A stretch of DNA of 51,167 bases from Acinetobacter sp. P8-3-8 (GTDB lineage Bacteria > Pseudomonadota > Gammaproteobacteria > Pseudomonadales > Moraxellaceae), in NCBI RefSeq assembly GCF_000214135.1, contig NZ_AFIE01000022.1, positions 1 to 51,167 on the forward strand, read 5' to 3'. Made by a program: the position numbers and the translations under genes. The notes under the pieces are model-generated. The model was not told the origin of the DNA, searched no databases, and was given only the letters and a program-made list of their open reading frames with translations. This document shows positions 35,071-45,217 of the stretch, piece by piece (position 1 is the stretch's first letter; the number at the start of each line of letters is the position of its first letter).

Positions 35071-35424
35071 ATGTTGAATAAGCTTGTAGAACTATTTAAA
35101 GGCAATAAAGAAAGTGCTGAACATGTTTTTCTACGAGAAAATAATATTCAGATTGATGCTGAAAAAGGCTATATCGTAGATGGCATAGTTGTGAATGAGT
35201 TATCTGAACGACTGGAATACTTTTCCAATCGTAAATTAACAGATTTTGATGATTTAGAAGCGTTGTTTTATAAAGCGATTTTGATTAATGAAAAAATTGA
35301 TTTAGAAATTGCTTCACAGCGCTATGTCGCAAGACTGGGCAATACAGAAGAAAACTTGAAACAATTGAAAACGATTATTCAAAAACTTAATGATTATTAT
35401 AAAGAATTTAAAAGAGCAAGATAA
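35071..35424 (+). CDS. Hypothetical protein, 117 aa
   Basis: No recognised family. Translation probably begins at the ATG at 35071; a GTG two codons earlier (35065) is an alternative, and both follow a GAGG sequence. The product is charged and helical, with an amphipathic N-terminus (LNKLVELFKGNKESAEHVF) and a C-terminal coiled-coil-like stretch (NLKQLKTIIQKLNDYYKEF). No signal peptide or membrane helix. It sits between the DyP and mfd genes with about 150 bp to mfd. Confidence 0.6.
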   Translation: MLNKLVELFKGNKESAEHVFLRENNIQIDAEKGYIVDGIVVNELSERLEYFSNRKLTDFDDLEALFYKAILINEKIDLEIASQRYVARLGNTEENLKQLKTIIQKLNDYYKEFKRAR

Positions 35425-35572
35425 AATATGAATCGTGAGCGTTAAATTGCATTATTGACGAAGCTTATTTCTTGTTTTGAAGTGGGACTATTTTTGAAGG
35501 CTATTCAGCAACTTTATCAATCAAATAGAAAATCTACTCAACTCAAGAAAGTCATCATGCTAAACTATCGCC

Positions 35573-38500
35573 ATGTCTTTTAGACCTATAGCGATCATGT
35601 TCCAAAAAGAAATCTCTGAACTTAATTTAAAACAACTTAAAACAGGTGGAAAGCGTTGGATCGGCTCGATGCTCGGTTCTTCTGCAGCTTTATTATTTAA
35701 AGAAATTTCAGAGGAATCTGAACAACTATTTGTTTTAGTTGCAAGAAATAATCAACATTTAGGACAGCTTGAAAGCGAACTTGAATTTTACGGGATTAAA
35801 CCCACAATTTTTCCTGATTGGGAAATATTGCCATACGATCGCTTATCTCCACATCAAGATATTGTTTCAGAACGTCTATCCATTCTTTCAAATATGCCTA
35901 AAAAGGGCATTTTATTGATTTCAGCAAGTACACTTGCGCAACGTGTTGCTCCAACCTCATGGGTGTTGGGAGAACATTTTGATATCAAAGTAGGGCAGAA
36001 ATTTGATTTAGAACAACAAAAGCTTAAATTGGTTCAAGCAGGTTATCATCTGGTCGATACTGTTTATGATCACGGTGAATTTGCTGTACGTGGCAGTATC
36101 ATGGATATTTATGCATCGGGTCAAAATGCGCCGATTCGTATTGATTTGTTTGATGACGAAATTGATAGCTTGAAGTTCTTCGATCCAGAAACACAACGCA
36201 CCACAACAAAGTTGGATCGATTCACTGTTTTGCCTGCAAAAGAGTTTCCACTGAAAGAAGCACGTTCAGTTTTTCGTGATCGTTATGCAGAAAGCTTTCC
36301 AACTGCAAATCCTAAAAAGAATCCAATTTATCAAGATGTTTTAGACGGCATTGCATCACCGGGCTTAGATTTTTATTTCCCATTATTCTTTAGTAAAGAA
36401 GCGATGCAGTCACAAAGTAGTTTAACATCGTACTTACCAAGTAATGCGGTTGTCATTACAGATAAAAATATTGATGAAGGATTAACGAATTTTTGGAAAG
36501 ATGTGATGCGACGTTATGAAGACCGTCGTCATAACGTTGATCAGCCTTTATTAGCACCAGAAGAAATCTTTTTACAACCCAATCAAATATTTGAATATTT
36601 AAATCAATTCTCAAGAATTATCGCATCCACTGAAGAAATTGAAAAAAAAGCAGGTGCGATTAATTTAAATGTAACAGAACCCCCAAAGTTACCTGTAGAT
36701 CCTAAACAGGAAAAACCTTTTTCAGCGGTTAAGAAATATATTGATGCTGCAAATCATCCAGTTTTATTGGTCGCTGAAAGTGCGGGACGTCGTGAAACCC
36801 TGAAAGATGCGTTAAGGGCCAGTGTTGGGGAAATACCTGTTGTTGAAAATTTTGAAATATTCCGTAAATCAAACTTTTCAATTGCGATCACCAATGCACC
36901 TTTAGATCGTGGTTTGGTGGTTGTCGATCAGTTATCGGTGATTTCAGAAAACCAACTGTATGAACATCGTGTTGTCCAACGTCGTCGAAAACGTCAACAA
37001 GAAGTTTCAGAAGAGTTTTTGATTCGCAGTTTGACCGAACTGAGTATGGGAGCACCCGTTGTTCATATTGATCATGGGGTTGGCCGTTATGCAGGTTTAG
37101 TGACACTCAATATTGACGACCAAGATTATGAATTTCTTCAACTGAATTATGCAGATGAAGCCAAAGTCTATGTTCCAGTGACGCATTTGCATCTCATCAG
37201 TCGTTTTAGTGGTGGTGATCCTGATTTAGCACCATTGCATAAACTGGGTACAGATGCATGGAATAAAGCAAAACGTAAAGCTTTAGAACAGATTCATGAT
37301 GTTGCAGCGGAACTATTACATATTCAAGCTCGTCGCCAAGCTAAACCAGGTATGAGTTTTGAACTTGAACAAAGTAGTTATATGCAATTCTCTAGTGGTT
37401 TTGCCTATGAAGAAACACTCGATCAAGCCAATGCGATTGAAGCCACTTTATATGATATGCAGTTGGCTAAACCGATGGATCGTTTGGTTTGTGGTGATGT
37501 TGGTTTTGGTAAAACCGAAGTTGCAATGCGAGCTGCTTTTGTCGCTGTACAAAATAACAAACAGGTCGCTGTACTTGTACCAACCACATTATTGGCACAA
37601 CAACATTATGAATCTTTTAAAGATCGTTTTGCCGATTGGCCAATTCGTATAGAGGTACTTTCTCGTTTTGGAACCAATAAAACCCATACTAAAATTATTG
37701 AAGATTTGGCAAATGGCAAAGTTGATATCGTCATCGGTACACATAAAATTCTTCAAGAAAATGTGCAATTTAAAAACTTAGGTTTAATGATTGTCGATGA
37801 AGAACACCGCTTTGGTGTACGTGATAAAGAGCGCATTAAAGCGCTACGTGCTGATGTGGATATGTTGACCCTGACTGCGACCCCAATTCCACGTACTTTG
37901 AACATGGCTTTTAGTGGGATGCGTGATTTATCGATTATCGCAACACCACCTGCACGCCGTTTGGCTGTAAAAACATTTGTGAATGAGCAAACCAATGAAA
38001 CCATGAAAGAGGCGATTCTTCGTGAATTGCTCCGTGGTGGACAGGTTTATATTTTACATAATGAAGTGGATACCATTGAACGAGCAGCTGAAAATATTCG
38101 TCATTTAGTGCCTGAAGCACGTGTAGCAGTCGCACATGGGCAAATGCGTGAACGTGAGTTAGAACAAGTGATGCAACAGTTCTATCACAAAGAATATAAC
38201 GTTTTGGTGTGTTCTACGATCATTGAAACAGGGATTGATGTTCCAAATGCCAATACCATTATCATTGAACGTGCAGACAAGCTTGGTTTGGCGCAGTTAC
38301 ATCAATTACGTGGTCGTGTTGGACGTTCACACCACCAAGCCTATGCCTATCTGATGGTGCCATCAATTAAAGGGCTGAAAGGTGATGCGGAAAAACGTTT
38401 AGATGCAATTAGTCGAGCGTCTAATCTTGGTGCAGGTTTCATGCTAGCCACAGAAGATTTAGAAATTCGGGGTGCTGGGGAATTACTTGGCGAGCAACAA

Positions 38501-39055
38501 AGTGGTTCTATGCAAGCGATTGGTTATAGCTTGTATATGGAAATGTTGGAAAAAGCCACCAAAGCAATTCAAAATGGCAAAACTCCGAATTTCGATGCAC
38601 CATTATCATTAACTGCTGAAATTAGCTTGCATATGCCTGCATTGATTCCAGATGATTATTTGGGTGATGTTCATCAACGTTTATTATTTTACAAGCGTAT
38701 TAGTAATACTGATACGCAGGAAAAATTAGATAATATTCGCATGGAGCTGATAGACCGTTTTGGTGTGCCACCACAAGCAGTGAAGCAATTGTTTAATGTG
38801 CATCAAATTCGAATAAAAGCTGAATTCTTAGGTATTACCAAAATTGATATTGGTGCAAATGGTGGTGTTGTAGAATTTTCACCAGATACACCAGTCCAAG
38901 CGATGAGTATTATTCAACTTATGCAAAAACAACCGACCTATTATCGTATGGAAGGTGGTCAGCGTTTAAAAGTGATGGTGATGTTGGAAGAATACGAAAA
39001 GCGGATTCAGTTTATTCAAGAGTTATTAAATAAGCTGATTTCAGAGCTAAAGTGA
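35573..39055 (+). CDS. mfd: Transcription-repair coupling factor
   Basis: ATP-dependent translocase that dislodges stalled RNA polymerase and recruits UvrA to the lesion. It has 1160 aa from the first ATG; an ATG eight codons in (35597) is a plausible alternative, and neither has a clear ribosome binding site. Domain order is as expected: UvrB-like N-terminal region, a CarD-like RNA polymerase-interacting domain (SMGAPVVHIDHGVGRYAGL), a RecG-like helicase with Walker A GDVGFGKT at 641-648 and DEEH box, the QLRGRVGRSHHQAYAYL motif, and a C-terminal TRCF domain. All parts look intact. Confidence 0.97.
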   Translation: MSFRPIAIMFQKEISELNLKQLKTGGKRWIGSMLGSSAALLFKEISEESEQLFVLVARNNQHLGQLESELEFYGIKPTIFPDWEILPYDRLSPHQDIVSERLSILSNMPKKGILLISASTLAQRVAPTSWVLGEHFDIKVGQKFDLEQQKLKLVQAGYHLVDTVYDHGEFAVRGSIMDIYASGQNAPIRIDLFDDEIDSLKFFDPETQRTTTKLDRFTVLPAKEFPLKEARSVFRDRYAESFPTANPKKNPIYQDVLDGIASPGLDFYFPLFFSKEAMQSQSSLTSYLPSNAVVITDKNIDEGLTNFWKDVMRRYEDRRHNVDQPLLAPEEIFLQPNQIFEYLNQFSRIIASTEEIEKKAGAINLNVTEPPKLPVDPKQEKPFSAVKKYIDAANHPVLLVAESAGRRETLKDALRASVGEIPVVENFEIFRKSNFSIAITNAPLDRGLVVVDQLSVISENQLYEHRVVQRRRKRQQEVSEEFLIRSLTELSMGAPVVHIDHGVGRYAGLVTLNIDDQDYEFLQLNYADEAKVYVPVTHLHLISRFSGGDPDLAPLHKLGTDAWNKAKRKALEQIHDVAAELLHIQARRQAKPGMSFELEQSSYMQFSSGFAYEETLDQANAIEATLYDMQLAKPMDRLVCGDVGFGKTEVAMRAAFVAVQNNKQVAVLVPTTLLAQQHYESFKDRFADWPIRIEVLSRFGTNKTHTKIIEDLANGKVDIVIGTHKILQENVQFKNLGLMIVDEEHRFGVRDKERIKALRADVDMLTLTATPIPRTLNMAFSGMRDLSIIATPPARRLAVKTFVNEQTNETMKEAILRELLRGGQVYILHNEVDTIERAAENIRHLVPEARVAVAHGQMRERELEQVMQQFYHKEYNVLVCSTIIETGIDVPNANTIIIERADKLGLAQLHQLRGRVGRSHHQAYAYLMVPSIKGLKGDAEKRLDAISRASNLGAGFMLATEDLEIRGAGELLGEQQSGSMQAIGYSLYMEMLEKATKAIQNGKTPNFDAPLSLTAEISLHMPALIPDDYLGDVHQRLLFYKRISNTDTQEKLDNIRMELIDRFGVPPQAVKQLFNVHQIRIKAEFLGITKIDIGANGGVVEFSPDTPVQAMSIIQLMQKQPTYYRMEGGQRLKVMVMLEEYEKRIQFIQELLNKLISELK

Positions 39056-39132
39056 TTTGAATTCAACTTTGATTTTGCCTTTGCATGAATGATTTGTATC
39101 GGCTAATGTTATCGATAGTGCTGTTTAAATGT

Positions 39133-39169
39133 CCTGAACTGAGTGAATAAAAAGTGTCAACAGTTCAGG
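39133..39169. other. Inverted repeat downstream of mfd
   Basis: CCTGAACTG (39133-39141) and CAGTTCAGG (39161-39169) form a 9-bp stem with a 19-nt loop. There is no T-run after it. It could end mfd with rho help. The rest of 39056-39356 shows nothing recognisable. Confidence 0.4.
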
Positions 39170-39356
39170 CAGATTACTCGATTTTGAAGTTCACTTAAAA
39201 ATCATTGAAATATGAATGCACTATAAAAATAAATTACAGAAAATAATAGAAAAATTTAGTTCAAACATCTTGAAAAAAAATTATGATTCTTTAAAGTGTA
39301 ATTGTGACTAAGTTCAGATTAATCTGTATTAATTTGTGCAGAAACACAAGCTAACT

Positions 39357-39388
39357 AATACTCACATGAAAACCGATGTGGTAGTATT
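39357..39388 (+). promoter_or_regulatory. Hairpin just upstream of the HIT gene
   Basis: AATACTCACAT (39357-39367) pairs with ATGTG-AGTATT (39376-39388) through an 11-bp stem with a 2-nt bulge and an 8-nt loop. It lies 36 bp before the HIT start codon, so it is either in the leader or an operator. Confidence 0.35.
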
Positions 39389-39423
39389 GTCCATCATTTT
39401 AATTTTGCGTCATTTATAAAGAT

Positions 39424-39858
39424 ATGTTTAGTTTGCATCCACAACTTGCTCAAGATACTTTTTTTGTAGGCGATTTTCCGCTTTCAACATGTCGTTTAAT
39501 GAATGATATGCAATTCCCGTGGTTGATTCTCATTCCACGTGTACCGGGTATTACAGAGCTTTATGAACTGAGTCAAGCAGATCAAGAGCAGTTTTTGCGT
39601 GAATCAAGTTGGTTGTCTAGTCAACTTTCTCGTGTTTTCCGTGCTGATAAAATGAATGTAGCAGCATTGGGGAATATGGTTCCGCAATTACATTTTCATC
39701 ATGTTGTCCGTTATCAGAACGATGTGGCTTGGCCTAAACCAGTGTTTGGTCTTCAAGCAGTTCCATATACAAATGAAGTTTTAGCCCATATGCGTCAAAC
39801 GCTGATGTTGGCTCTACGTGGTCAAGGTGATATGCCATTCGATTGGCGTATGGATTGA
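39424..39858 (+). CDS. HIT-family nucleotide hydrolase
   Basis: Histidine triad family protein, 144 aa. The catalytic stretch is LHFHHVVRY, the HxHH variant seen in a proteobacterial branch of HIT proteins rather than the classical HxHxH. The N-terminal WLILIPRVPGITELYEL and GNMVPQ segments also fit. Members hydrolyse dinucleoside polyphosphates or nucleoside phosphoramidates; the exact substrate is not evident. It lies 50 bp before the adenylate cyclase gene on the same strand, and the two may be co-transcribed. Confidence 0.87.
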   Translation: MFSLHPQLAQDTFFVGDFPLSTCRLMNDMQFPWLILIPRVPGITELYELSQADQEQFLRESSWLSSQLSRVFRADKMNVAALGNMVPQLHFHHVVRYQNDVAWPKPVFGLQAVPYTNEVLAHMRQTLMLALRGQGDMPFDWRMD

Positions 39859-39908
39859 TCCAGCAACACATGGAAGTGTTTAATAAATGACATTCGAGGT
39901 GAAATATT

Positions 39909-41360
39909 TTGCCATTTGACCGTATGTTAGATAAAGAGCCTAAGCAATTTGAAATATTCCAAAGATTTATGGGGTATCTAATTATTGCTTTGGTGGTTGT
40001 TATTTATTATTTCACTTCGCCGCTTGCGAATTATCAGATTTATGTACCTGTTTTCATCGCCTTTATTTTTCTTATAAGTCCAAAGCTTTCTCGCTGGCTT
40101 GAATATCGTTATGGATATAAAGCGAGAAAAAATATTTATTTTTTAATCGATGTAGTGGTGGTTTCTACTGCACTTGCTGCTGTTCATTTAAGTTTAGTTG
40201 TAACTTTTGTGCTGTTTTTTGCACTGATTTATACTGCAATCAACAATAAAATCTCATTTATGATGGGATCTTTAGCCACTTTAATTGCTTTTGTGGTTTT
40301 TTATACCAATATTATTTTTCTGTTTGGTTTTAATGGTTATTTCGAGCAGACCAGTATTGAACTTTCAGTTTTATCCTTTGTTAGTTTGATCATGTTCGTA
40401 AATATCGGAAATTATTACCAAAGTCGCCGTATGAAGAATGTCGAAAAGCAAAAGCAAACTTATTTTAATGAAATGAATCGTTATATTGAATTATCAAATC
40501 AGCTCAGTCGTTATGCGCCGTTACAATTGTGGCAAGCAATTATGCGTGGTGACTCTGAAGCGAAAATTGAATATAAGCGTAAAAAAATAACAGTATTCTT
40601 CTCCGATATTCAAGGTTTTACCGAACTGTCTGAAACACTGATCCCAGATGATTTAGCCTTTGTTTTAAATGATTATTTGAGTCATATGACTGAAATTGCG
40701 AAACAATATGGCGCAACCATTGATAAATTTATGGGTGATGCGATTTTGATTTTCTTTGGTGATCCAGATTCTCAAGGCGTAGAGCGAGATGCGAAAAACT
40801 GTATGGATATGGCTTTGGCAATGCGTCAACAAATGACATTTTTGCGAGAGCGTTGGGTGAAAATGGGTTATGCACCATTACATATCCGTATGGGAGTGAG
40901 TACAGGTTACTGCCACGTAGGAAACTATGGCGCAGTGCATCGGATGGCATATACCATTGTAGGGCGTGATGCGAATTTGGCTGCACGCTTACAATATGCT
41001 GCTGATATTGATGAAATTTTAATTTCTGAAGAAACATTCAAACTGGTTAAAAATGATTATCTCTGTGCACCTAAAGCACCGATTGAATTGAAGGGAATTC
41101 AAGGTAAAGTTCGTACTTGGCAAGTCATGGAAAAATATTCAGCTGGTAAAAATGAAAATCAACAATGGTTTGATTATGAGTATAAAGGTTTTCATTTGGT
41201 GCTTAATTTAGAAGAAGTACAAAATTTTGAATATACCGAATTGGTTGAAGTTTTAGAGAAAATGGTGCAACGTATTAAAATTCAGCAACAGTTAACCAAT
41301 TCTCAAGGTGTTGCGAAATTAAATGCTGAAGATGAAGTGAAGTCGAGTTATTTGATCTAA
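39909..41360 (+). CDS. Membrane-bound class III adenylate cyclase
   Basis: Predicted to make cAMP from ATP. It has 483 aa and starts at TTG with GAGGTG seven bases upstream. Residues 20-170 form about six membrane helices, followed by a short coiled linker and a class III cyclase domain. Metal-binding Asp233 (FFSDIQGFTEL) and Asp277 (KFMGDAILIF), and transition-state Asn356 and Arg360 (GRDANLAAR), are present. Lys273 and Asp354 occupy the adenine-selecting positions, which favours adenylate over guanylate cyclase. It resembles P. aeruginosa CyaB and is a candidate for the main cyclase of this organism. A C-terminal 80-residue tail is unrecognised. Confidence 0.9.
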   Translation: MPFDRMLDKEPKQFEIFQRFMGYLIIALVVVIYYFTSPLANYQIYVPVFIAFIFLISPKLSRWLEYRYGYKARKNIYFLIDVVVVSTALAAVHLSLVVTFVLFFALIYTAINNKISFMMGSLATLIAFVVFYTNIIFLFGFNGYFEQTSIELSVLSFVSLIMFVNIGNYYQSRRMKNVEKQKQTYFNEMNRYIELSNQLSRYAPLQLWQAIMRGDSEAKIEYKRKKITVFFSDIQGFTELSETLIPDDLAFVLNDYLSHMTEIAKQYGATIDKFMGDAILIFFGDPDSQGVERDAKNCMDMALAMRQQMTFLRERWVKMGYAPLHIRMGVSTGYCHVGNYGAVHRMAYTIVGRDANLAARLQYAADIDEILISEETFKLVKNDYLCAPKAPIELKGIQGKVRTWQVMEKYSAGKNENQQWFDYEYKGFHLVLNLEEVQNFEYTELVEVLEKMVQRIKIQQQLTNSQGVAKLNAEDEVKSSYLI

Positions 41361-41403
41361 TTGATCTGTCATTTGCTTTGTTTTGTTGAATATAAGCCAT
41401 AAA

Positions 41404-41432
41404 AAACCACTCATTAGAGTGGTTTTTTTAAG
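41404..41432. terminator. Bidirectional terminator between the cyclase gene and fdx
   Basis: AAACCACTC (41404-41412) pairs with GAGTGGTTT (41417-41425) around ATTA, with A-run and T-run. It serves the convergent cyclase gene and isc operon. Confidence 0.9.
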
Positions 41433-41455
41433 GCATGCAATTTTCTGTCTGAGAA

Positions 41456-41794
41456 TTAATGGTTCTCTGAAGCATGATTGATGGTGTATTTTGGAATTTC
41501 AATTTCCATATCTTCATCAGTAATTTTAACTTGGCAAGAAAGGCGAGAGTCTGGTTCTAAGCCCCAAGCACGGTCAAGTAAGTCAGCTTCTACATCATCC
41601 ATTTCATCAAGATTATCAAAGCCTTTGCGTACTACGACATGGCAAGTTGTACATGCTTTTGACATATCACAAGCATGCTCAATTTTGATGCCATTATCGA
41701 GTAAGCTTTGACAAAGGTTGGCATTTTCTTCAACTTCAAACTCAGCACCATTCGGGCAAATTGTTGCGTGAGGTAGAACTTTAATACGTGGCAT
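41456..41794 (-). CDS. fdx: ISC-type 2Fe-2S ferredoxin
   Basis: Electron donor for iron-sulfur cluster assembly, 112 aa. The [2Fe-2S] ligands are Cys42, Cys48 and Cys51 (ACDMSKACTTCHVV) and Cys87 (RLSCQV), in the vertebrate-type arrangement of Isc ferredoxins. It is the last gene of the isc operon, 16 bp after hscA. No iscX follows it; the convergent terminator comes directly after. Confidence 0.95.
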   Translation of the reverse strand: MPRIKVLPHATICPNGAEFEVEENANLCQSLLDNGIKIEHACDMSKACTTCHVVVRKGFDNLDEMDDVEADLLDRAWGLEPDSRLSCQVKITDEDMEIEIPKYTINHASENH

Positions 41795-41810
41795 AGTCTT
41801 TACCTATCAT

Positions 41811-43670
41811 TTAGTTTGAGTTTGACCAGTCATCAAGTTTAGTGCCTTTTAAAGCATGATCAATATGTTGATTCATACGTTCAGCAGCAAAAGCATCGCT
41901 ATGAACTTTTAACTGTTCAACGGCATGTTCAATGGCTTTGATGTCATCTGTTTCAAGTTGTGCTTTTAATTGTGCAGTTGCTTGATTAAGTAAATCTAAT
42001 TGTTCTGAACTTAAAAGTTGCGCATCAACTTTTAAAGCCTGTTCTAAAGCTTCAAGTTCACGACGAGCTTCAACTTTGGTTTCATTCAGATGGCGAAGAT
42101 TTTTATCTTCTTCTGCAAATTTATAACCATCTAAAAGTAAACGTTCAGTATCTGTTTCAGACAATCCATAAGAAGGTTTGATATCAATCTGCGCATGTAC
42201 ACCTGAAGTCGTTTCTTTGGCAGATACAGTGAGTAAACCATCAGCATCTACTTGGAAAGTCACTTCAATACGTGCTTGACCAGCAGTCATTGGGGGAATG
42301 CCACGTAAAACAAAACGTCCTAAGCTACGACAGTGTTCTACGAGATCACGTTCACCTTGTACCACATGAATCAACATGGCAGTTTGACCATCTTGATAAG
42401 TGGTAAATTCTTGGCGACGCGCTACTGGAATGGCGGTATTACGTGAAATTAAGCGTTCAACCAATCCACCCATGGTTTCTAGACCCAGTGAAAGAGGAGT
42501 GACATCAAGGAGTAAAGAGCCATCTTTTGAATTACCAATCAATTGATTGGCTGTAATGGCTGCACCAATCGCAACGACTTCATCTGGATTAATTGTGCAA
42601 AGCGGTTCTTGGTTAAAAACAGCTTTTACAGCATTTTGTACAGCATAAGATCGTGTAGAGCCACCAACCAAAACAACATTTTGAATATCGTCTAGTTCTA
42701 ATTTGGCATCACGCATGACACGTTTGCACACGCTGATGGTTTTATCTAATGCAACTTTAATAATATCTTCAAATGTGTTTCGATCTAAAGTTAAGCTGTG
42801 ATTAAGTACTTTAATATCAACAGATTCAGCATCACTTAATGATTCTTTGGCTTTGCGAGCAGAAACAAGAAAATGTGCATATTCAGCATCATCTAATGTA
42901 TCAATATTGAGTTGTTTTTTCGCCCATTTCACAATTAGGCGGTCTAAATCATCACCACCCAGAGCCGTATGACCACCTGTAGCTAAAACTTCGAATACGC
43001 CTTGAGAAAAACGTAAAATCGAAACGTCGAAAGTACCACCACCTAAGTCATAAATCACATAATTGCGATCATTTTCAAGGTTACTTTCTTGATCTAAACC
43101 GTAAGCAACAGCAGCAGCAGTGGGTTCATTAAGTAAACGTAATACATTTAAACCTGCTAGCTCAGCAGCATCACGTGTTGCTTGGCGTTGTGCTTCATCA
43201 AAATAAGCAGGAACAGTAATCACTGCACCATTCACAGGATTGTTTAAGCTTTTTTCAGCACGATCTTTGAGTTGTTTTAAAATTTCTGCTGATATTTCTA
43301 CGGGTGTTTTGCGTCCCTGAATGGTTTCGAAAGCTGGCATTTCATTGTCCGCACCTACGAGGTGGTATGGATGTTGAAATTTAATATCCGCTTTAGAGCG
43401 TCCCATGAAACGTTTAACTGAAACAATGGTATTTTTTGGGTCTGTTGTGATGAATGGTTTTGCTGCATCGCCATATTCAGTTGTATTTTTTGAATAATGG
43501 GCAATAGATGGCAGAAGTACACGACCTTGTTCATCATTGAGGACTTTAGCTTTTCCAGACAATACTGTGGCAACTAAAGAATGCGTTGTTCCTAGATCAA
43601 TACCAATTGCAATACGGTGTTCATGTGGCGCACTTGATTGACCTGGTTCAGCAATTTGCAAGAGTGCCAT
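41811..43670 (-). CDS. hscA: Fe-S assembly chaperone HscA (Hsp70 family)
   Basis: Specialised Hsp70 that binds the LPPVK motif of IscU and drives cluster transfer with HscB. It has 619 aa. The nucleotide-binding domain opens with [14 protein letters not shown] and includes [12 protein letters not shown] and VLVGGSTRS; the substrate-binding domain follows from about 390. It is 75 bp downstream of hscB and 16 bp upstream of fdx in the operon. Confidence 0.97.
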   Translation of the reverse strand: MALLQIAEPGQSSAPHEHRIAIGIDLGTTHSLVATVLSGKAKVLNDEQGRVLLPSIAHYSKNTTEYGDAAKPFITTDPKNTIVSVKRFMGRSKADIKFQHPYHLVGADNEMPAFETIQGRKTPVEISAEILKQLKDRAEKSLNNPVNGAVITVPAYFDEAQRQATRDAAELAGLNVLRLLNEPTAAAVAYGLDQESNLENDRNYVIYDLGGGTFDVSILRFSQGVFEVLATGGHTALGGDDLDRLIVKWAKKQLNIDTLDDAEYAHFLVSARKAKESLSDAESVDIKVLNHSLTLDRNTFEDIIKVALDKTISVCKRVMRDAKLELDDIQNVVLVGGSTRSYAVQNAVKAVFNQEPLCTINPDEVVAIGAAITANQLIGNSKDGSLLLDVTPLSLGLETMGGLVERLISRNTAIPVARRQEFTTYQDGQTAMLIHVVQGERDLVEHCRSLGRFVLRGIPPMTAGQARIEVTFQVDADGLLTVSAKETTSGVHAQIDIKPSYGLSETDTERLLLDGYKFAEEDKNLRHLNETKVEARRELEALEQALKVDAQLLSSEQLDLLNQATAQLKAQLETDDIKAIEHAVEQLKVHSDAFAAERMNQHIDHALKGTKLDDWSNSN

Positions 43671-43745
43671 GTGTTACATCCTTAAAATATACTAGCTTTA
43701 AAATATACAAAATAGCGCGTTAGGTGAATGAGTAAAAATCAGAAA

Positions 43746-44261
43746 TTAAAAATCGTCATCTAAATCAAAGTCTTCATCATCTAAAAGTCGATCTTCAGCT
43801 TTTTCAATATCGTTCATGACTTTTTGGAAAAAACGCAATTTACGCACAGTATCTCGTGCTTCAGCCCAATCTTCATCAACATAATCAATTTTGAACTCAC
43901 GAACCAAGCCATCAATCCATTGCTTTACTTCGTTTTTGAGTGAATTTAATTGTTCTGTAGAGCTTGCTTCATCCAATTGTTCACGGATTTCTAAAGCAGA
44001 TTGCAGAAACTCAAAATCACTAATCGATTGATCGAGATGATAGTCTTGTTTTTTGAGTGCTAATAGGTAAGCGGCTCGACTGTCCACGTTGGATAAAGCT
44101 TTATAGGCTTGATTAATTTCACTTGATTTAATCAGAGCTTGATCTTTATCTTCGGCTTTATCAGGATGATATTGTTGTTGCAATTTTAAAAAATTAGTTT
44201 TTAAGGTTGCTTGATCAATATCGAGTGCTTCTGGGAGATTAAACAGCTCAAAATGACTCAT
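43746..44261 (-). CDS. hscB: Fe-S assembly co-chaperone HscB
   Basis: J-domain partner of HscA that delivers IscU and stimulates the ATPase. It has 171 aa, with HPDK at 32-35 inside an N-terminal J domain and a C-terminal three-helix IscU-binding domain. The last ten residues are strongly acidic (DDEDFDLDDDF). A hairpin separates it from iscA upstream. Confidence 0.95.
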   Translation of the reverse strand: MSHFELFNLPEALDIDQATLKTNFLKLQQQYHPDKAEDKDQALIKSSEINQAYKALSNVDSRAAYLLALKKQDYHLDQSISDFEFLQSALEIREQLDEASSTEQLNSLKNEVKQWIDGLVREFKIDYVDEDWAEARDTVRKLRFFQKVMNDIEKAEDRLLDDEDFDLDDDF

Positions 44262-44315
44262 GGGAGATACTCATCCACGATGTTTTGCAAGAAAACGGTA
44301 TAAATAAATATGATT

Positions 44316-44338
44316 AAAACAGTGCGGAACACTGTTTT
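44316..44338 (-). terminator. Attenuator-like hairpin between iscA and hscB
   Basis: AAAACAGTG (44316-44324) pairs with CACTGTTTT (44330-44338) around a 5-nt loop. On the minus strand only a short TTTT ends the stem, so partial termination or an RNA-processing and stability element is more likely than a full stop. Confidence 0.45.
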
Positions 44339-44360
44339 AATGTGAAAAGTGCAGGGGTTA

Positions 44361-44681
44361 TTAAACAGTGAAAGATTCACCGCAACCACATTCACCTTTT
44401 TTGTTTGGGTTATTAAACTCGAAGCCTTCATTTAGACCATTTTTTACATAGTCCATTTCCATGCCTTCGAGATAAACCAAACTTTTTGGATCTACAAAAA
44501 CTTTAACACCAAACTGTTCGAAAATTTGATCATGTGTATCTATGTCATCAACAAATTCAAGCACATAAGCTAAGCCAGAACAGCCTGAAGTTTTCACACC
44601 AAGACGAATACCTTCACCCTTACCGCGATTTTTTAAATAATTGCTGATATGAGTTGCAGCATTTTCAGTTAAATGGATCAT
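44361..44681 (-). CDS. iscA: Iron-sulfur cluster assembly protein IscA
   Basis: A-type carrier that passes clusters to target proteins. It has 106 aa, with conserved Cys34 (TSGCSGLAY), Cys98 and Cys100 (GECGCGESF). Lies between iscU and hscB in the isc operon. Confidence 0.96.
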   Translation of the reverse strand: MIHLTENAATHISNYLKNRGKGEGIRLGVKTSGCSGLAYVLEFVDDIDTHDQIFEQFGVKVFVDPKSLVYLEGMEMDYVKNGLNEGFEFNNPNKKGECGCGESFTV

Positions 44682-44725
44682 GAAAACTCCGTTATAAAAT
44701 GATCTGTAAAATAAACCTACAGATA

Positions 44726-45112
44726 TTAGGCTTTAGTTTTCTTGCTACGGTAATCTTCAACAGCAGCTTTAATGGCATCTTCTGCAAGTACAGAACAGTG
44801 TACTTTTACAGGAGGAAGAGCAAGTTCAGTTGCGATATCAATGTTTTTGATTGCCTGAGCTTCGTCTAAAGTTTTGCCTTTCAACCATTCAGTTACAAGT
44901 GAACTTGAAGCGATTGCAGAACCACAACCATAAGTCTTAAAGCGTGCTTCTTCAATGACACCATTATCATCCACTTGGATTTGAAGGCGCATAACATCGC
45001 CACAAGCTGGTGCACCGACCATACCTGTACCAACATTTTCTGCGTTTTTATCTAAAACACCTACATTACGAGGGTTTTCGTAATGATCAATTACTTTTTC
45101 ACTATAAGCCAT
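44726..45112 (-). CDS. iscU: Iron-sulfur cluster scaffold IscU
   Basis: Scaffold on which [2Fe-2S] clusters are built from sulfur given by IscS. It has 128 aa with the three ligand cysteines Cys37 (APACGDV), Cys63 (YGCGSAIA) and Cys106 (KVHCSV). The HscA recognition motif LPPVK lies at 99-103. It follows iscS in the operon by about 105 bp. Confidence 0.97.
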   Translation of the reverse strand: MAYSEKVIDHYENPRNVGVLDKNAENVGTGMVGAPACGDVMRLQIQVDDNGVIEEARFKTYGCGSAIASSSLVTEWLKGKTLDEAQAIKNIDIATELALPPVKVHCSVLAEDAIKAAVEDYRSKKTKA

Positions 45113-45173
45113 GATGCTTCTCCAAACCTCGGGGTCAGCGTTGATAATATGTATTGCTACAGTCTAATATGAG

Positions 45174-45202
45174 GGCATTTTACTGATTTTCAATAAAATG
45201 CC
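45174..45202 (-). other. Hairpin between iscS and iscU
   Basis: GGCATTTTA (45174-45182) pairs with TAAAATGCC (45194-45202), a 9-bp stem with an 11-nt loop shortly after the iscS stop. There is no T-run, so it may be a stability or processing element in the operon mRNA. Confidence 0.4.
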
Positions 45203-45217
45203 GAGTTTTGATTATGA

